Under the pieces are notes generated by a model. It was not told where the DNA came from. It did no database searches and was given only the letters and a program-made list of their open reading frames with translations. Below, one piece after another: positions 22,501-36,344 of a stretch of 64,000 bases of DNA. Numbering within the stretch: position 1 is the first letter of the stretch; the number at the start of each line of letters is the position of its first letter. Origin of the DNA: Gyrodactylus bullatarudis (taxonomy: Eukaryota; Platyhelminthes; Monogenea; Gyrodactylidea; Gyrodactylidae); assembly GCA_012064415.1 (NCBI GenBank), contig SSNU01000321.1, positions 1 to 64,000 of the forward strand, written 5' to 3'. Position numbers and translations under genes: made by a program.

Positions 22501-25500
22501 TTTCCAATGAAGTGTAATATTTGTGGAATGGAAACCCTAGTCAAAAAGTATTACCCTCTCTCTGTTACGATTGAGTGAGTTGGAAAAATAATTAAAAATT
22601 TTCGGCTTTACTTCCATGTACATGTTTCCATACAGGCAAATACCCATTTTTTCCTGCATACGTTAAAATAAACATAAACCTTACTCTCATAGTAATGCAT
22701 TACAAGATGTGAATTATATAATAGAATTGGGCCTATTCTCTCTTGAAAAAAACACATTTTATACTTTATTATTACCATGACTAAAAAATAACAAATACTA
22801 TCATTATACAACATAGAAAAGAGGGTGCAAGTAAAAAGTTATATGAAGATTATACATAATAATAATATTACGTCTATAGTTCATCTTATCTAGAATATTG
22901 TATTCTTCATTTAATTACAAATGTAATCATTAATCTCTTACACTAAGAAATATCGAGTTTTAATAATAAAATTATTTAGTCAGAGCATCAAAATCAACCA
23001 ATGAAAGAGCTCAAGTTAACTTAATGCAATTCATAGTCTTACAAATCAGACTTTATATTCTACTCAATGATTTTTCGCAGATTTCAGATATGTGTCAGAC
23101 ATTTTGAAATTTTTGCCTTTCAATAGAGAAAAACATGAATTAGATAGAAATGCAGAAATGACATAATATTGTTCAGGAATGAATTCTTAACAAAAGAAGA
23201 GTAGAAGGAAACTTTCCCTTGACTCTACTTGTTTCTGAGCTTTTCAAAATTGAAAGTTTACCTATTTATTTCAAAAATCATCAACTTCAACTCAATTTCT
23301 ATGTCTATTTAAGCACGATGAAGGAAAGAAATCTACCTCAATTAGGATACAGAAATCCTTAAAGTATCAAAACCGTGAAATTTTTTTCAGAAATTATGCA
23401 TTTGTAAGATATCTTCATTGAAAAATCTCTATTTTTTAACACTTAAATCATTCTTGTTTTACCCTACTGAAAACACTGGAAACTCTATTATAGAATTTTT
23501 TGAGAAGCACATATCTGAAATCAGAGAAAAAAATTTATCTGCCAAAGTTTAAAATATCATTGAGTAGAATTTATCCTGTGATGCAGTAAGGCTAATTTAT
23601 ATCAAGTTTGGAATCTAGCATTTTTACAAAAATCTCAAGAATTTGGATATGGTGATTTCAATATCACGGTTCATCACAAAAAGTTTTTTAGTATTGAAAC
23701 TAGACAAGATTATCAAATTTTCTATTGATTTATTCGTTATCGTTTGGAATTTGAGTCACGATTTCTGGATCATTTTCTCCACATAGAAAAATATTTCGAT
23801 GTTGTTTCTATAGCGATAATCGGTTTACTTCAAATAGTAGAATAGGGTCTCATTTTAGGAGTTCTTGATAATATAAGAGATTTTACGTCAAAGATTCTCA
23901 ACTACAAATTTATTTCAAAAGTTAACCGGGGTAGAGCCGGAAGGGACGCGGCGAAATGTAACTAATCATGTAGAGATTCAACTATGATTCAGAAAATCCT
24001 CAACATTCTCGTGTTTTCCCAAGTCTCTACTCTTCATATTCACTAGCTCAACTAGATGGAGATGTTGTTGATCTGATGAAATTAAAACAAACTACAGCCA
24101 AGATCTTCGATTAGAATTCTATCAAACCATACATTTGGATATTTTTGGAATCTCCACATTGCAGAAAATTATCCAGGGCATGTCGGAGAATCAGTCTATC
24201 AATATTTTTAACCTTTCATTGAAATGTTTTAACTAAAAATAGTCAGAGTTGTTAAATCAGTTGTTTTTATTTCTTCTTCTTCTTCCTATGAAGCTGGAAA
24301 TTGATGAACGGAAAATTGATAAATGTCTAATACACTAGAATTGATGTATTCTTTCTCTATAGATTCTCTCCCCTTTAAGGTGTCTTTTGATTGTTCAGCA
24401 AATAAATCTAAAAATTCCTGGATTTTTGTTTACTTCGTGTCCCATGCATTCGATAGGTAGGAAGATATAGTTTCATTCTACAACTAGATTTCTTTGTATT
24501 ATTTTCATTAAAAAGAATGAATAACATGATGATGACAGACAGAAAAAAATTCTTTCCTGAATTATCTTTCTGTTATCAGAAGAAAATGAAAGAGGATTTT
24601 TCTCATTTATTCTCTCTATAAATGAAGAAAAAATGAAGAGAATTTTTATCTAATTTTCATGATCAATTCCGTTTTTTATTACTGCATGTTCATCAAATAG
24701 TCTTTCGATTTGAATGATTTTTTTACCGAATTCATTCTTCTTCAAATTAAAGGATAGTTTCATACAGACTTGAACTGGATCAGTACTCAAATTTTTGATA
24801 AAGTGTGTTTATAATGGTCAATGATTATTGGTCATTAGTTCTCACTTTTATCATTGGTAAAGTTCAAGAAAAATGTCCACGAAACTTCATCAGATGGAGT
24901 ACTTACTTTTGCAAAGGTTGTTGTCAAATACCTTTTACCTCTTCTAAGAGCGATTCTATCCCTTTTGAATAAAGATAATCTTTCCATAGTCATTTATCTA
25001 TGTGATTTTAAAAAAACAATAATAATAATTCAACTGTCCTTGGTGTATGTTTCAGGCTGTCTTTTTGGGTTGAAAAGTTGAAGGGGAGAATAAATGGGAA
25101 GATTTATTGTGAAGAACCTTAAGTAACCTTCGTAAATTACGAAATGGATGTAGGCTAGCATGAAAGGCTGTGTTTTTGAGGGAAAATCAATATCTATCAC
25201 TTTGATCCTGTATCGAGGTGAAAGCCTGTGGATTTACATTTTTATGATAGAAATCTTGTATGATTTATGATTTTATTCAAGAAATGCTATAATGGTTCCT
25301 CTAGAAAATGTATGTAAAGCTGGTTGATATGAAGGTGAGAATTTAGAATTAAACAAAAACTAATCTCAATTAAGAGCCCTCCCCCCTTTAAACATTTGAG
25401 AGGACTACTCTTGAGTAGACCTTAAAAATTGATACTACTCATTAAATGCTCCTCAGTTTTACATAACAGGAATATCTGACATTATGGCTGAAAATAAAAT

Positions 25501-26816
25501 ACTGCTGTCCACACTAAAAGACTGAAATCAAATTATCAGTTTAAAATGTTATAAATAATTCAGTAATTTCTTGTATGGTCTTCTAGTATTCTTTTACTCC
25601 TTATAAGTAGGCGACTCAATTTAACATTTAAGACAAAGCATAGAAATGTCCATTATTTTGTACTTAACGATATATGTGTATATTGATTAGATGCTTTTCG
25701 TGTGTTTCTGAATAATTAATTAATGTACATAGTACATATATATGTAATTGTCATTTACTATGCCCACTGCCATCAAAGAAAAAATTATTTCTCAATAAAT
25801 CATGTCCACATTCATATGGATTTCTCAGTGTGTGCTTTTTTAACTCTTTTGAATGATAAGAATCTTTAACAACATTATTATTCCTCAGTATTAGTATTAG
25901 CCAGCTCCCTTGGAAAAAAAGACTTTGATGAGTGGACTAGGAAGGGGGAGAAAGGTTAGTTAGAGGTTAGATTATATAGTTTTTTTATTCTAGGTAAAAA
26001 ACACAATTCATTCAATCACATATCCATATCTATAGATTATTGATTTATTCTACTCCCCAAATTATTACTACCCCTTGCAATAGAGTAAATTTCAAACGTA
26101 CAAAAACTCAGAGGTCAGGTATTCATTTATTTTTGTGATGAAAAATTGGTAATCTCTTATATGAAGAAAAATGGTAAAATATTTTATTGGAAACAAAAGA
26201 TTATTCGAGATTATTTTTCATATTGAATTCAAGTACATTACGCATTCATACACTCAGATTAATGAGGATAGAGAATAATGAGGTAATCTTTACATTTCAA
26301 AGAGAGTTTGATTTCAAAAAGATAAAATTTCAATAATTTAAACTTTACACATGACAAAAAACATGAAAAAGTCTCTAAGTAATGAAAAAATCAAGAATCG
26401 TAAAATTAAGTTTTCATCTACTACTAAGTAGACGTGAATTTAAATGGGAAATCGACTTTGTCAAAATAATCCCGATTACATGTTATTATTATTATTATTT
26501 TATTATAAGTTAAATATTGACGTATACTTCCGAATGAACCATGGAGATATTCGTTCTTGATCAAATTTTAACTAAGTTAGAACCAAAATACAAATGAAAT
26601 CTCATTTACTGCTTTGAAGCTACCTACGGGGCTTGATAAATTGGAAGGATAAAAAGGAGACTAGCGATCAGAATCTACGAGCATCTCAAGAAGAATAGTT
26701 CTTTATTCAGAAGATAATAAATAAAATTAATAGAGTAAGGAAGATAAAAGACTTTTTCAAATTATTTTCATTTTTTTAAAACTCAGATTGAAATATTAAA
26801 GAATGAAAAAATTTGA
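19501..26816. other. Intergenic, no gene recognised
   Basis: AT-rich DNA with only short chance frames (20120-20687, 21422-21619, 22608-22814, 24854-25081) lacking domain signatures. There are R1-like starts at about 23596 (ATATCAAGTTTGGAATCTAG) and 25313 (AAAGCTGGTTGATATGAAGG). A TTA microsatellite lies near 20790-20808. Confidence 0.45.
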
Positions 26817-27016
26817 AGTAAAAATATTTCTATTGAAACATCTTATTTTTATTGAAACACGAATATTTACCCCCTAAATAATTATTATTTAAGTCGACCT
26901 ATTTAAATGTATAGAAATCACTTGCTTCATTCTGATTGGTCGAGATAATACTTAATTAGGGGCTAAATATTCGTGTTTCAATAAAAATAAGATGTTTCAA
27001 TAGAAATATTTTTACT
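26817..27016. mobile_element. Short element with 61-bp near-perfect inverted repeats
   Basis: Left arm 26817-26877 and right arm 26956-27016 match over 61 bp with a single mismatch (TTTACCCCCTAA against TTTAGCCCCTAA). They begin AGTAAAAATATTTCTATTGA. The 78-bp loop contains ATTCTGATTGGTCGA. The element is MITE-like, young by arm identity, with no clear target duplication. Confidence 0.65.
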
Positions 27017-27032
27017 GTAAACAATCACCCCA

Positions 27033-27183
27033 CCACCCTAATTACTGTTCTGGACTCTTTGCTAATCAGAATGAATATTTTCGGTTTAGATTGAAAAATG
27101 ATGAATTTAGAATGCAAAAATTTCAATTCAGATTAAAAATTCCAACCCCAATTACTTCTCTGGCCCTTTGCTAATCAGAATGA
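27033..27183 (+). repeat. Imperfect direct repeat, about 109-bp period
   Basis: CCACCCTAATTACTGTTCTG...CTTTGCTAATCAGAATGA (27033-27074) recurs as CCAACCCCAATTACTTCTCT...CTTTGCTAATCAGAATGA (27142-27183). The AATCAGAATGA end is the inverse of the ATTCTGATT motif in the preceding hairpin loop. Confidence 0.5.
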
Positions 27184-30100
27184 AAAAAAAATTTAATCAG
27201 AATTCTTAACTTGCAACTAGCTCTGAAAAAGGTATAGAAAACATTCGGATAGATGTGACTGGGAGGCAAATAGAAATTGAAATAAGAGAAAAGTTGAGAG
27301 TTTAAATAGCTCAAGAATGGAGAAGTTTTTCATCCATTAAATTCTGTAAATATCATTAATTCAAATCAGGATTAGAGATTAAAGAGACATTACTGGAGGA
27401 GGCTTTCAGATCAAATTAATTGTTAACTCCTGTAATACTATCATGTTACAAATGCATCTTAACAAATAGAATAGATTTTTTAGCCTCAAGGTTTCTTTCC
27501 TCAACTCACTGTTTGGAGATTACTGTTGTCGAGTTTTACCAGAAAAAGAAATTTAATCCCTATTTCATGTTACAAATTCTACATTGATTCGACGATTACT
27601 TGTCGTGTTTAGTTCCTTGTTTTTACACAAAATCTTGAAGATCTTTATCAAGTTACATTTTAAATGATAATATTTTTCGATACACTTTATTGTAATTTAA
27701 TTTGAATAAATCTCTGATTTAATTTTACATGTAGATTAAAGCATCCATGTTAAATATTTCTTTCATTTGCAAACACGCATTGCCATCATTGTTGTTATAA
27801 CGAAAAAAAAGTGGAAAAAATATGTCTCTTGGATACATGGAACATTACTCCTTTGTCTATCGTGAATCATAGTTCGCTTATTATTATTTTAACCTTGCAT
27901 TTTACTTTGAAAGATTTCCCTAAACCCTGTGTAATATGAAAGATGGTTATTTTGTAATAATCTACTTTTCTAAGCGTGAGGGTTTGCTTATCCATTGCAG
28001 AAATGTAGAAATCTATATAGTTTGAGAGAGAAACAGATATCAAAATTATAGTATTATTAGTAGTCTTGTCTGAAAATAAACTGTTTTTATCATTAAGCAA
28101 TAAGAAGAGTCTAAGGAACATGTAAGGTTTCGCATTCATGTTGCTAAATTTAATCATCTGGAGTATTATCTAACCCCGAGTCTCTGTTGAGTGATTCATT
28201 TTGATTACTCTATATCTCTTCTTTACTCTAATTTACATTTACAACTGAATAAGTTCCCTTTTCGAGACCTTTTATATTCAATAAAGTTAAACCTCTGGCT
28301 GTGAGATAAATGTTTGAATTGATTTAACACCTGGCTTATTGGAATTGCAGTCACTCTGCAATCAATTCCTATTCGAGACTGATACTGCTGAAGGACCTTG
28401 AGCCGATGTGCCACAATGTTTCGTCTTGCTTTTGGATTTTCTGAATTTTTTGAATTTACTTTTATCATCACAAACACTCATATTTTGTTCATATTTATTC
28501 ATTATTTATCAATATACAGTTGCAATTTCTAACAAAAAGAGTTGTCGTAATCAAGAACAATCGGGTTTTATCAACATTAAAGAGTGCTCGAATAATTACT
28601 TTTTGAATGATTTCCACTTTACTAGATGACCGGACTAAAGAATTCTTTCTCACGTACCAATTTTCACGCTCAATTATCTCTATTTTCCTTTTGTTTTGTT
28701 TTAATGTGTGAATAATTTTGTGAATAGGAAAATAATTTACACGTTTAGAGAATTACTATGTAATACAACTCTTGAGTGAAAGAAATTTTTTTCATTTCAG
28801 ATTTTCTTGATGGATTCCTCTTGAGAATTTTATTTGATCTATAAATGCTCACTTTTATGAGAAATAAACTGAAGATTAATCGAATATTCTAGAATAAACA
28901 TCTAGTTCTATGCCAACATTAATGTTATAGCTTATACTCTGTATCCTTATTAGATATATCGATTCAAACCCATTCATCAAATAGTAGGTCCAGTCTCAAA
29001 GCTTTCTTTACTAAAGCTAGTTGATATGAGGATGAGAATTTTTTGTTTTTATCTCCGGATAGTCAGGAAAACAAAAAAACAAGAATTTTTGGATCCCATT
29101 ATAAGACCACTTTTTGAATTTCGAAAATCTGCTCTTTCATCGTTTGATCTCAAAATTTTTATTGATTTCGAATATTTGAAGCGATTTAATCCTGATATAT
29201 GGGATCAAAATTAGTATTTTCTCGTTAGATAAGTATTTGTTGATATGTACAATATAGGATAAAAGAAAAATATATGTAAATCTGTGCAAAATTTAGTTTT
29301 CTTTAATTTAATCATTTTATATGAAATAGAATCTGTTGGTATATCTGAAATTAAGTCTGAAGCAATGAACCTATAATTTAGAGTAATCATATAGAATAAT
29401 CAATTTTAGACATAATATGGATTTAATATCCCATAAGTTATCTAAAGTAGACACCTAAAAGTAGAAACTAGAAAATGATCTTTGTATGGAGTGTGTCTCA
29501 AGTTGTAGTTTGAGGCACCGAAGTTGATAAAGTTTTTAATAATGAAGACACATCTACGGATCCAAAGAGGTTTGAGTCAGGATATAGAGATGAGTGTAAA
29601 ATAGGTGAGATGAGAAATCGAATTTATCAGTCACTTCGAAGAAGAACGAAAACTTTCGAATGTCAGTGTTTAATTGCTACACATCTTAGAAATCAATAAA
29701 AATGAGATCAAAAATTGAAAAAATTTATTTTAACAATTCATTTCATTATGGGACTCAAAAAGTATTTGTAAGAGAGGAAAACAGAATGCATATTTGCTAT
29801 CACAAAAGATTTAATATTACAAATCTGACATTCTATAGAGGACAAAGGATGAATTCATGCATAAGATCTCTCCCTTATATATGGAATCATGTGTGTGCTT
29901 CCCCATTATAGTACAAGCTTTTATTGTACATTTATTTAAATCCAGAAAAAAGGTTTATTTCATTACATAGTAGTGTCGGTAATCCAACGTATTATTAGTA
30001 TTACTGAATTTCCGCCAACACAAAGGGATAATAATAGTATCAAGTTGAGGGGAAAAGGCTGATAGCTGAAAAAAAATTACACAAAAATTAGTTTTTCTTC

Positions 30101-30560
30101 AATCCTGGAAGAAAGCATTCCAAGATGAAATTTTTAATAGAGAGGAAAGTACAAATTTTTATACAAATAAGAGATTCTTTTAAATTGAATAGCATAAAAG
30201 TTATGAGGTAAATTCAAATCTCACTTGCTTTCAAAACTAAAGCTATCAGAATCGAAATAACAAATCGACTGAAAGTCATCTGTTTTCATAAAGCAGATTT
30301 CAACAAATGCGTCACAAAAAATTCATTAAAATCAGTTAATTAAAATTTTTGTCAAATCAGTAAAAAGAAATATGCTTTCACTTTTTGAAGAAAGTCCTGG
30401 TCCTGATTGTGAAACACTCTGAAATTCATCGATCAATAATAAAATTTATCAAAACTTTTCAATCTTGACGATTGTCTTCACACGCCTTTATCACTCACTC
30501 TTTTACTCTAAAAAATGTTTCGTATTTATATTCTAATATGAATTATTGCCTCTTACATAA
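27184..30560. other. Intergenic, short frames only
   Basis: An R1/R2-like start lies at about 29010-29215 (AAAGCTAGTTGATATGAGGATGAGAA). The minus frame 28223-28477 (with KARRNIVAHRLKVLQQYQSR) has a somewhat protein-like composition, but no family, start context or splice signal that I can support. Other frames are featureless. Confidence 0.4.
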
Positions 30561-30563
30561 AAA

Positions 30564-30690
30564 GGTTAAATTAGAGAACAGTTGCTCCCTCTTATTTCTC
30601 TCCAAGTTTACTTTGAATCGTGTTGGTCTCTCGTGATTCGTTTTCATTTCATCGATGTTTAAAAGCCCTTAGTCTCTTTGTCATATTTTC
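30564..30690 (-). repeat. Dispersed repeat R5, copy 1
   Basis: Reverse complement of 43865-43983: shares TTAAATTAGAGAAC, TTTACTTTGAATCGTGTTGG and TTCGTTTTCATTTCATCGAT. A third, shorter copy is at 49668-49770. Confidence 0.6.
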
Positions 30691-33600
30691 TATAGATTGG
30701 CCCATAAAAATGATTCTGTTTGAGAAATAATAAAAGATCAAAATCAAATTTCCTTCAGAGAGGTATGGAAGTTTTCTTCGACTCGATCAATAGAAAATGA
30801 GTTTCTAATCATCAATTTATGCTGGAATAAAAGAGACTCCATGTTCTGGCTAAAATTGATCCGATCAAAAATAATTTATCAAGGTTATGATACAATATGA
30901 AAAGCTCCAGAAACAAAGATATCTTGATGGCATATATGAATAGAGAATAACATACCTTGCATTAGAACAGTACAGTCTGTATTTATAAAAAAGGAAGTAA
31001 TCCTATCTAATGATGAACAATATCTTGGGAAAAATTTATTTTTACTACAATAATACTAATATTAGATTACCTTTAATATGCCAAGAAGAAGCTTTCCAAT
31101 GTCTAACCAATTTTTAATACAAATACGAATACTAGTTTTCTTTCTTTAAATGTTTTAGATGTCAAAATTAATGCCAGCTTTTGATTTTGTACACTTTACT
31201 CAATGAAATACGAATGTTTTTTTTATTTCCTCTTTTTATTTTCAAATAGTTCCACTCATCACTCATCTTGTACAAACATGTACATTATTAGAGAGAATAA
31301 AGATGTTACAAGAGTCTCACATGTTGAAAGAAGAGAAGAAAGATTCCATCGAAATGCTTATCAGTGAAACAACTTTCTTATATAACTGGGAATTCTTTAT
31401 GATAGGTCGTACTTTTTTCCTCTCTGACTAATTGTCAATCTCACAAAAGGAAACTTTCCAATGTCAATCTTGGTGAGAACTTGGTTAAAGAGAGAATTCG
31501 TAAACTAAATAAAAAAAAATCATTTAAAGCTTTTTTATGGCTTTCATTATATAAATATATGTACTCTAGTTTCAATAAAGAGTTGAGCCAATTTATTTAT
31601 AGGATTATACCATTGTATTATACTGTATAAATAATATAAATAGGCAAGGGAAAAACTTTAGTTCCACGTAGAGAAAATAATCTTGAAAATTATCCGTCAT
31701 ATGAATGGATAAGGAAATATAACTTGAAATGTCATCCAAGGTCAGATATTGATTTTATTCTCTATAAATAATACTTCTGGAAATTGCTCTGTTTTTTGGC
31801 GATTCTTAGAATAAATTCAATACTATACCAACCTCTGAGCATTTTATATTGTTATGTTGACTCTATCGAAATTCAATAAAACAAATACCACCATCTTTAC
31901 GAAGAATGTTCAAGATTTATAGATAAACTTAAATGGATTTCAAAGTCAGGTTGATAAAGTAACAAATCAATGAAATTTTGATTCAATTGGTTTGTTGTGT
32001 CCCCACCAAATTTTCTCCTAATTAACACACAGAAACATTTTTTCGGATAACTTATGTCTCTTTAGTCAAAGAATCTCAAACAATGATTTCAGCATAAAGA
32101 GATTCTCAGCTTCTGTTCAATGTCAAGTTTTTCTCATTCAACTCAACATGTTTGAAATAAATTAAAGCTTTCCATCATTTAATTCTTGAAAATGGCACTA
32201 AAGTACATTCTTGCAGTTGAAATCTTTTGAGTTTATTAATGAGAGAATAAGCAAGGTCAAACTTTTTATTCGAATTATTAGTTTTAGAGTTTATAGAGTT
32301 GAAACTATTGCATATTTTCACACATTAGATTAGGCGAGAAGGTGAAATGTTTCTGTACTTTTTTGTTATTTTAAGGCTATTCTGTCTGATTGAAAATAAT
32401 TCTCTTGAGAACTTTTTATTTTCTTTCAAATAGCGTATTGTGCAATTTATTACAGTAATGTTTAATCTAATCAAGTGACCTGAATAAAGGCTTTAAAGTT
32501 TTATGTGTCTCCCAAAGTCTTTTTTTTATTTTTACATTTCCAGACATAATAACGGTTTTGATTGACATTAATTAGTATCTGCTCCCTTTTTTGACTTTTT
32601 TTAAACAGTACAATACAGTTCAAATAAGAGAGAACCCGGGCCAATTTCTCGTAGGTTTGGCGATTTTCAATTTTATACGAATTACGAATGGAAGTGGTTT
32701 AGCCTTAAGGAAGAGTCAAGCAGTAATACTTTCGTTCTTGTAGCTATACGACAATCATTTAAAAGCCAAAAAAGTCTTCATTCATTTTCATAGAATGATT
32801 ATTTCTTTAGAATGTCAAAAAAGTCATTAACCATTTTTCATTAATTTTCTCTTTCTGCTCATCTGCTTGAGTAAATTAATATGGATTACCATTATTTTAT
32901 TCTGTTAGAAATGCCGCTATATCCCGTAAAAAAATTCATAATGAATTATTCCCTCTTCTTTATCTCGCTCAGGAATTAAAAAGAGCACTTAGCTCTGTGG
33001 TACAGATGACAATAAATGTTAGAAATCATCAATTAAGTTTTTTTAATGTATGTATCATCATTACATCATATCTTTTTTTAGAAATACACATTGTGTATTA
33101 CACAGACACAAATAACTATCCCCAGAATTTTATTCCCATATTATATATAGCAGTTGTAAAAAAAGTAGCACTGAGTCGGATGAGAATAGAAAGAATAGGT
33201 ATCGGAAAAGGGATAGAAGATGAAAGTTTTGCAAATAAAAGTTCTAAGGACATTCACTTAAATTTTTGGGAAAAAATTTAATTCACTTTATGTCTTTATT
33301 TATATATTTTTCCAAATTGAACACACAGGAAAAATCATTATTAATTTTATTTGAGTCATTTCCCGGTGAACACCTGAAAGTGGAGCTAGTTGATATGAAG
33401 ATAAAATTTTATGAATTTCACTAAAATCAAGAATCATGAGATCAAAAATGAATTTTTGATTAACTGAGTTGAAATGATGAAAAGAATTGAATACAATCAG
33501 AGATCATAAAGATTGCTAAACAAGGCTTTAGTAAGTAAAGAAAAAAACATCATTTTTAAAATAATTTCTCTTCTATTCACTTTGATTTACAACTATAGCG

Positions 33601-36344
33601 CTTTGATCTGTATTCCAGAAATTATTCCAAAACTAAATCAAAAAAACTTTGTGTTATTTTTCGTTTTTTGTTTAACTAGCGAGATAAAGGGTAGGCAAAA
33701 TCAGATCAAAATCAGTTTCAAGACAAAAGAATGAATGTAATATTTACAGTATATCTTTCTTCAAACATGATTTATTGCAGAAATGATTTTAAAATTGATG
33801 AGGTTATGTGTGATTAAAAGCCAATATAAAAAATGTTTCCAAATGACTTTGACAGTATAAATAAATATATTTATATTGTTCAGGTAGTTGAAATAATACT
33901 ACTCGAACAATCAATCATTATCGTGTTATTCAGTCCTTATCCCTGTTTCATTGTACCACTGTTTTTATATAACTGTAATATTATTGTAATAATAACAATT
34001 TATTCATTATTCTATGATTTCAAAGTTTGAATAATAATAATAATAAATTTTAATGGAAAAAAAGTAGATAAAACTTGAAACATGAAACTGAAAACAAAAG
34101 CAAGTTTACTAGGGATTATTATATTCCTTGTCCTTGAAAGTATTTTTGACAGCTTTCAATTGTATTTACCTGAATAATAAGGAATTATTCAGAGAAAGAT
34201 AGAGAAAGAATTACATAAATCATTCATTTTAAAATACAAAAATTCAACTGTTAAATTTGGTTATCATACTGTATTTTTATGTATACTAGGGAATACTTTC
34301 TTGTCCAAGTAAATTTTTCCCACAAAGTTTACACAGTGAATAATAATAATAAGGAGTTTCGAATATTTGTACATTTTTCCCTAATGTCAACTTTATTGCT
34401 GGAAGCATGCTTTCTATTCAGAGTTTACTCGAAAATATTCACGATTGTAGGTAGTTTTAAATGTGATCATTTTTCTAGCTTCGTCTCATTAGGTTTAATT
34501 TAGAATTTCCTAAGATAATAAGCAAATTTTCATCAAATTCTGCTGTTTTCAAGCTGAGAGAGGCAAAGAAAACAAATATGGTCATTGATATTTCTATTAA
34601 CATAGTCTTGTTTTTGATCGATTTTACTAAAGTTGGTTGAAATCCATAAATCTGCAAATTTATCGAGAAAACATGAAAGGTTTAAAAAATTCTTCTAGAT
34701 TTAGATCATCTTGAGTAATTGATGAAAAAAGTTGTAAAAACTAAAACGGAACCGATTTAAACTCATTATAGATAAATGAAATTCATGCTTGAAAGATAAG
34801 ATACCTCGTTATATTTTTACTTCACCTATTTCTTGCAATGGATAAATGCAGGAAAAAAATCCCCCTCTAAAGCCTCTCTAAAGTTGTTAGCCATTCATGC
34901 GTGGTACCTATGTATTTTTTTTAATTGAAAGAGTCCAAAATTCTTTGTCAAGAACTGAAAGAGCTTTTCCCCCTAAAACGAACGTAAAATGAAGAAGAAA
35001 AATGGGAAATTATCATAAAAATAACATGGTAACAAATTTTCGGATAATGCATACGGAAGGATAGTGAATTCCCATTATTATTTATTACATTTGATATGAA
35101 TGATATGCCAGCTAATGCATCAATAATGCAAGCCTTCGAGGAGGTTCACATTCGAGCCTGCACATGCACGAGCTTGCTCGGGAAGGGTATAAAGACTGAG
35201 TAATGTGAGCACCCCCATATGAGGCAAGAGCCCAACGTGCAAAATTGACAGTTCTTTACATTCACTCATTTAGCATTTTTTTAAATGAAACGTATTGCTT
35301 TTATTGCAGTGTAAGATATGAAAGAAAAAAGAATCATCAGCACAGATGGCAAATTTACATACTACGTGAATGTAGAAAGAGAAAAACTCTATCTGAATAA
35401 GTCAGTTTATACCCATTCTAATATTATCCCACATTTATATGGAAAAATTTTATTTTTATAGCATGACATACTTTTTGTTGATTGGCAAAAGTTGAAAGGT
35501 TACCCTTAGAAACCTGCCATCTCTTCTGTTCTCATAACCTTTCTAATTTAGTCTTTTTAAACCTGACCAGATTTCATTATAAGTGAATGTCCGATGAAAA
35601 ATATTGAGAAATTATTTTGAAAACTAGCTTTAGTGCTAAAATTTTCACGATATCTAATAACAATTAATAAATGTTCTTCTTCAGTTCATCGAGAATGTGA
35701 AAAATTCTTGATAAATTACTATTCATATGACACGATAATATCACTTATATAAAAGCATTGCTAATTCTGCAGCATGATGTACAAGAAGAATAAGGGATAT
35801 CTGACTAGGATATCACAAGACTATGCCCACTATTACACACATGTCATGAAAGTATTCTGAGAAAAAAAGCTTTATTCACTAAGTAATTAGTTGAAGGATA
35901 CATGAAGCTCTCACTCGACAGTTTGACAATAAAATTTTTAATAAGAAAAGAAAGGAAGCACCTGGTTGTTTCTCTTCCTATTCCTATTCCGAGAGATGAA
36001 AATATTTCTCACAAAGAGATTCTCTATGACCTATAGGAATGAAGGGATTCGTCAGATGCTCGTTAGAAATCTATTTAGATGAAAAATGTTTGCGTTCTCT
36101 CATGTAAAATTTTCTTTTATTTAATCTCAATTTGATAAGCAAATAATAAACATTTCCTTATCTCTCAAGTGTTTAATGCATTTCAATGTTTCTGCAAGAA
36201 TATATACATCACGTGAGATAAAAAAGAAGAAGAAATCATAAAACAACAACATCAGTCATGGATAGAATGCTAAAAAACTATTTCTCTGCTAATCCTGCAG
36301 CAGTAATGGAACGATCGCTAGGTCTTGTTATTTGAGTCTTGAAA
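30691..36344. other. Intergenic, no gene recognised
   Basis: AT-rich. An R1-like start lies at about 33385 (GGAGCTAGTTGATATGAAGA) and an AAT microsatellite near 34029-34046. The stretch 35130-35240 is visibly richer in G and C, with GAGCCTGCACATGCACGAGC and GGGTATAAAGACTGAG, but no ORF follows it. Frames at 32997-33281, 33513-34030 and 34279-34503 lack domains. Confidence 0.45.
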
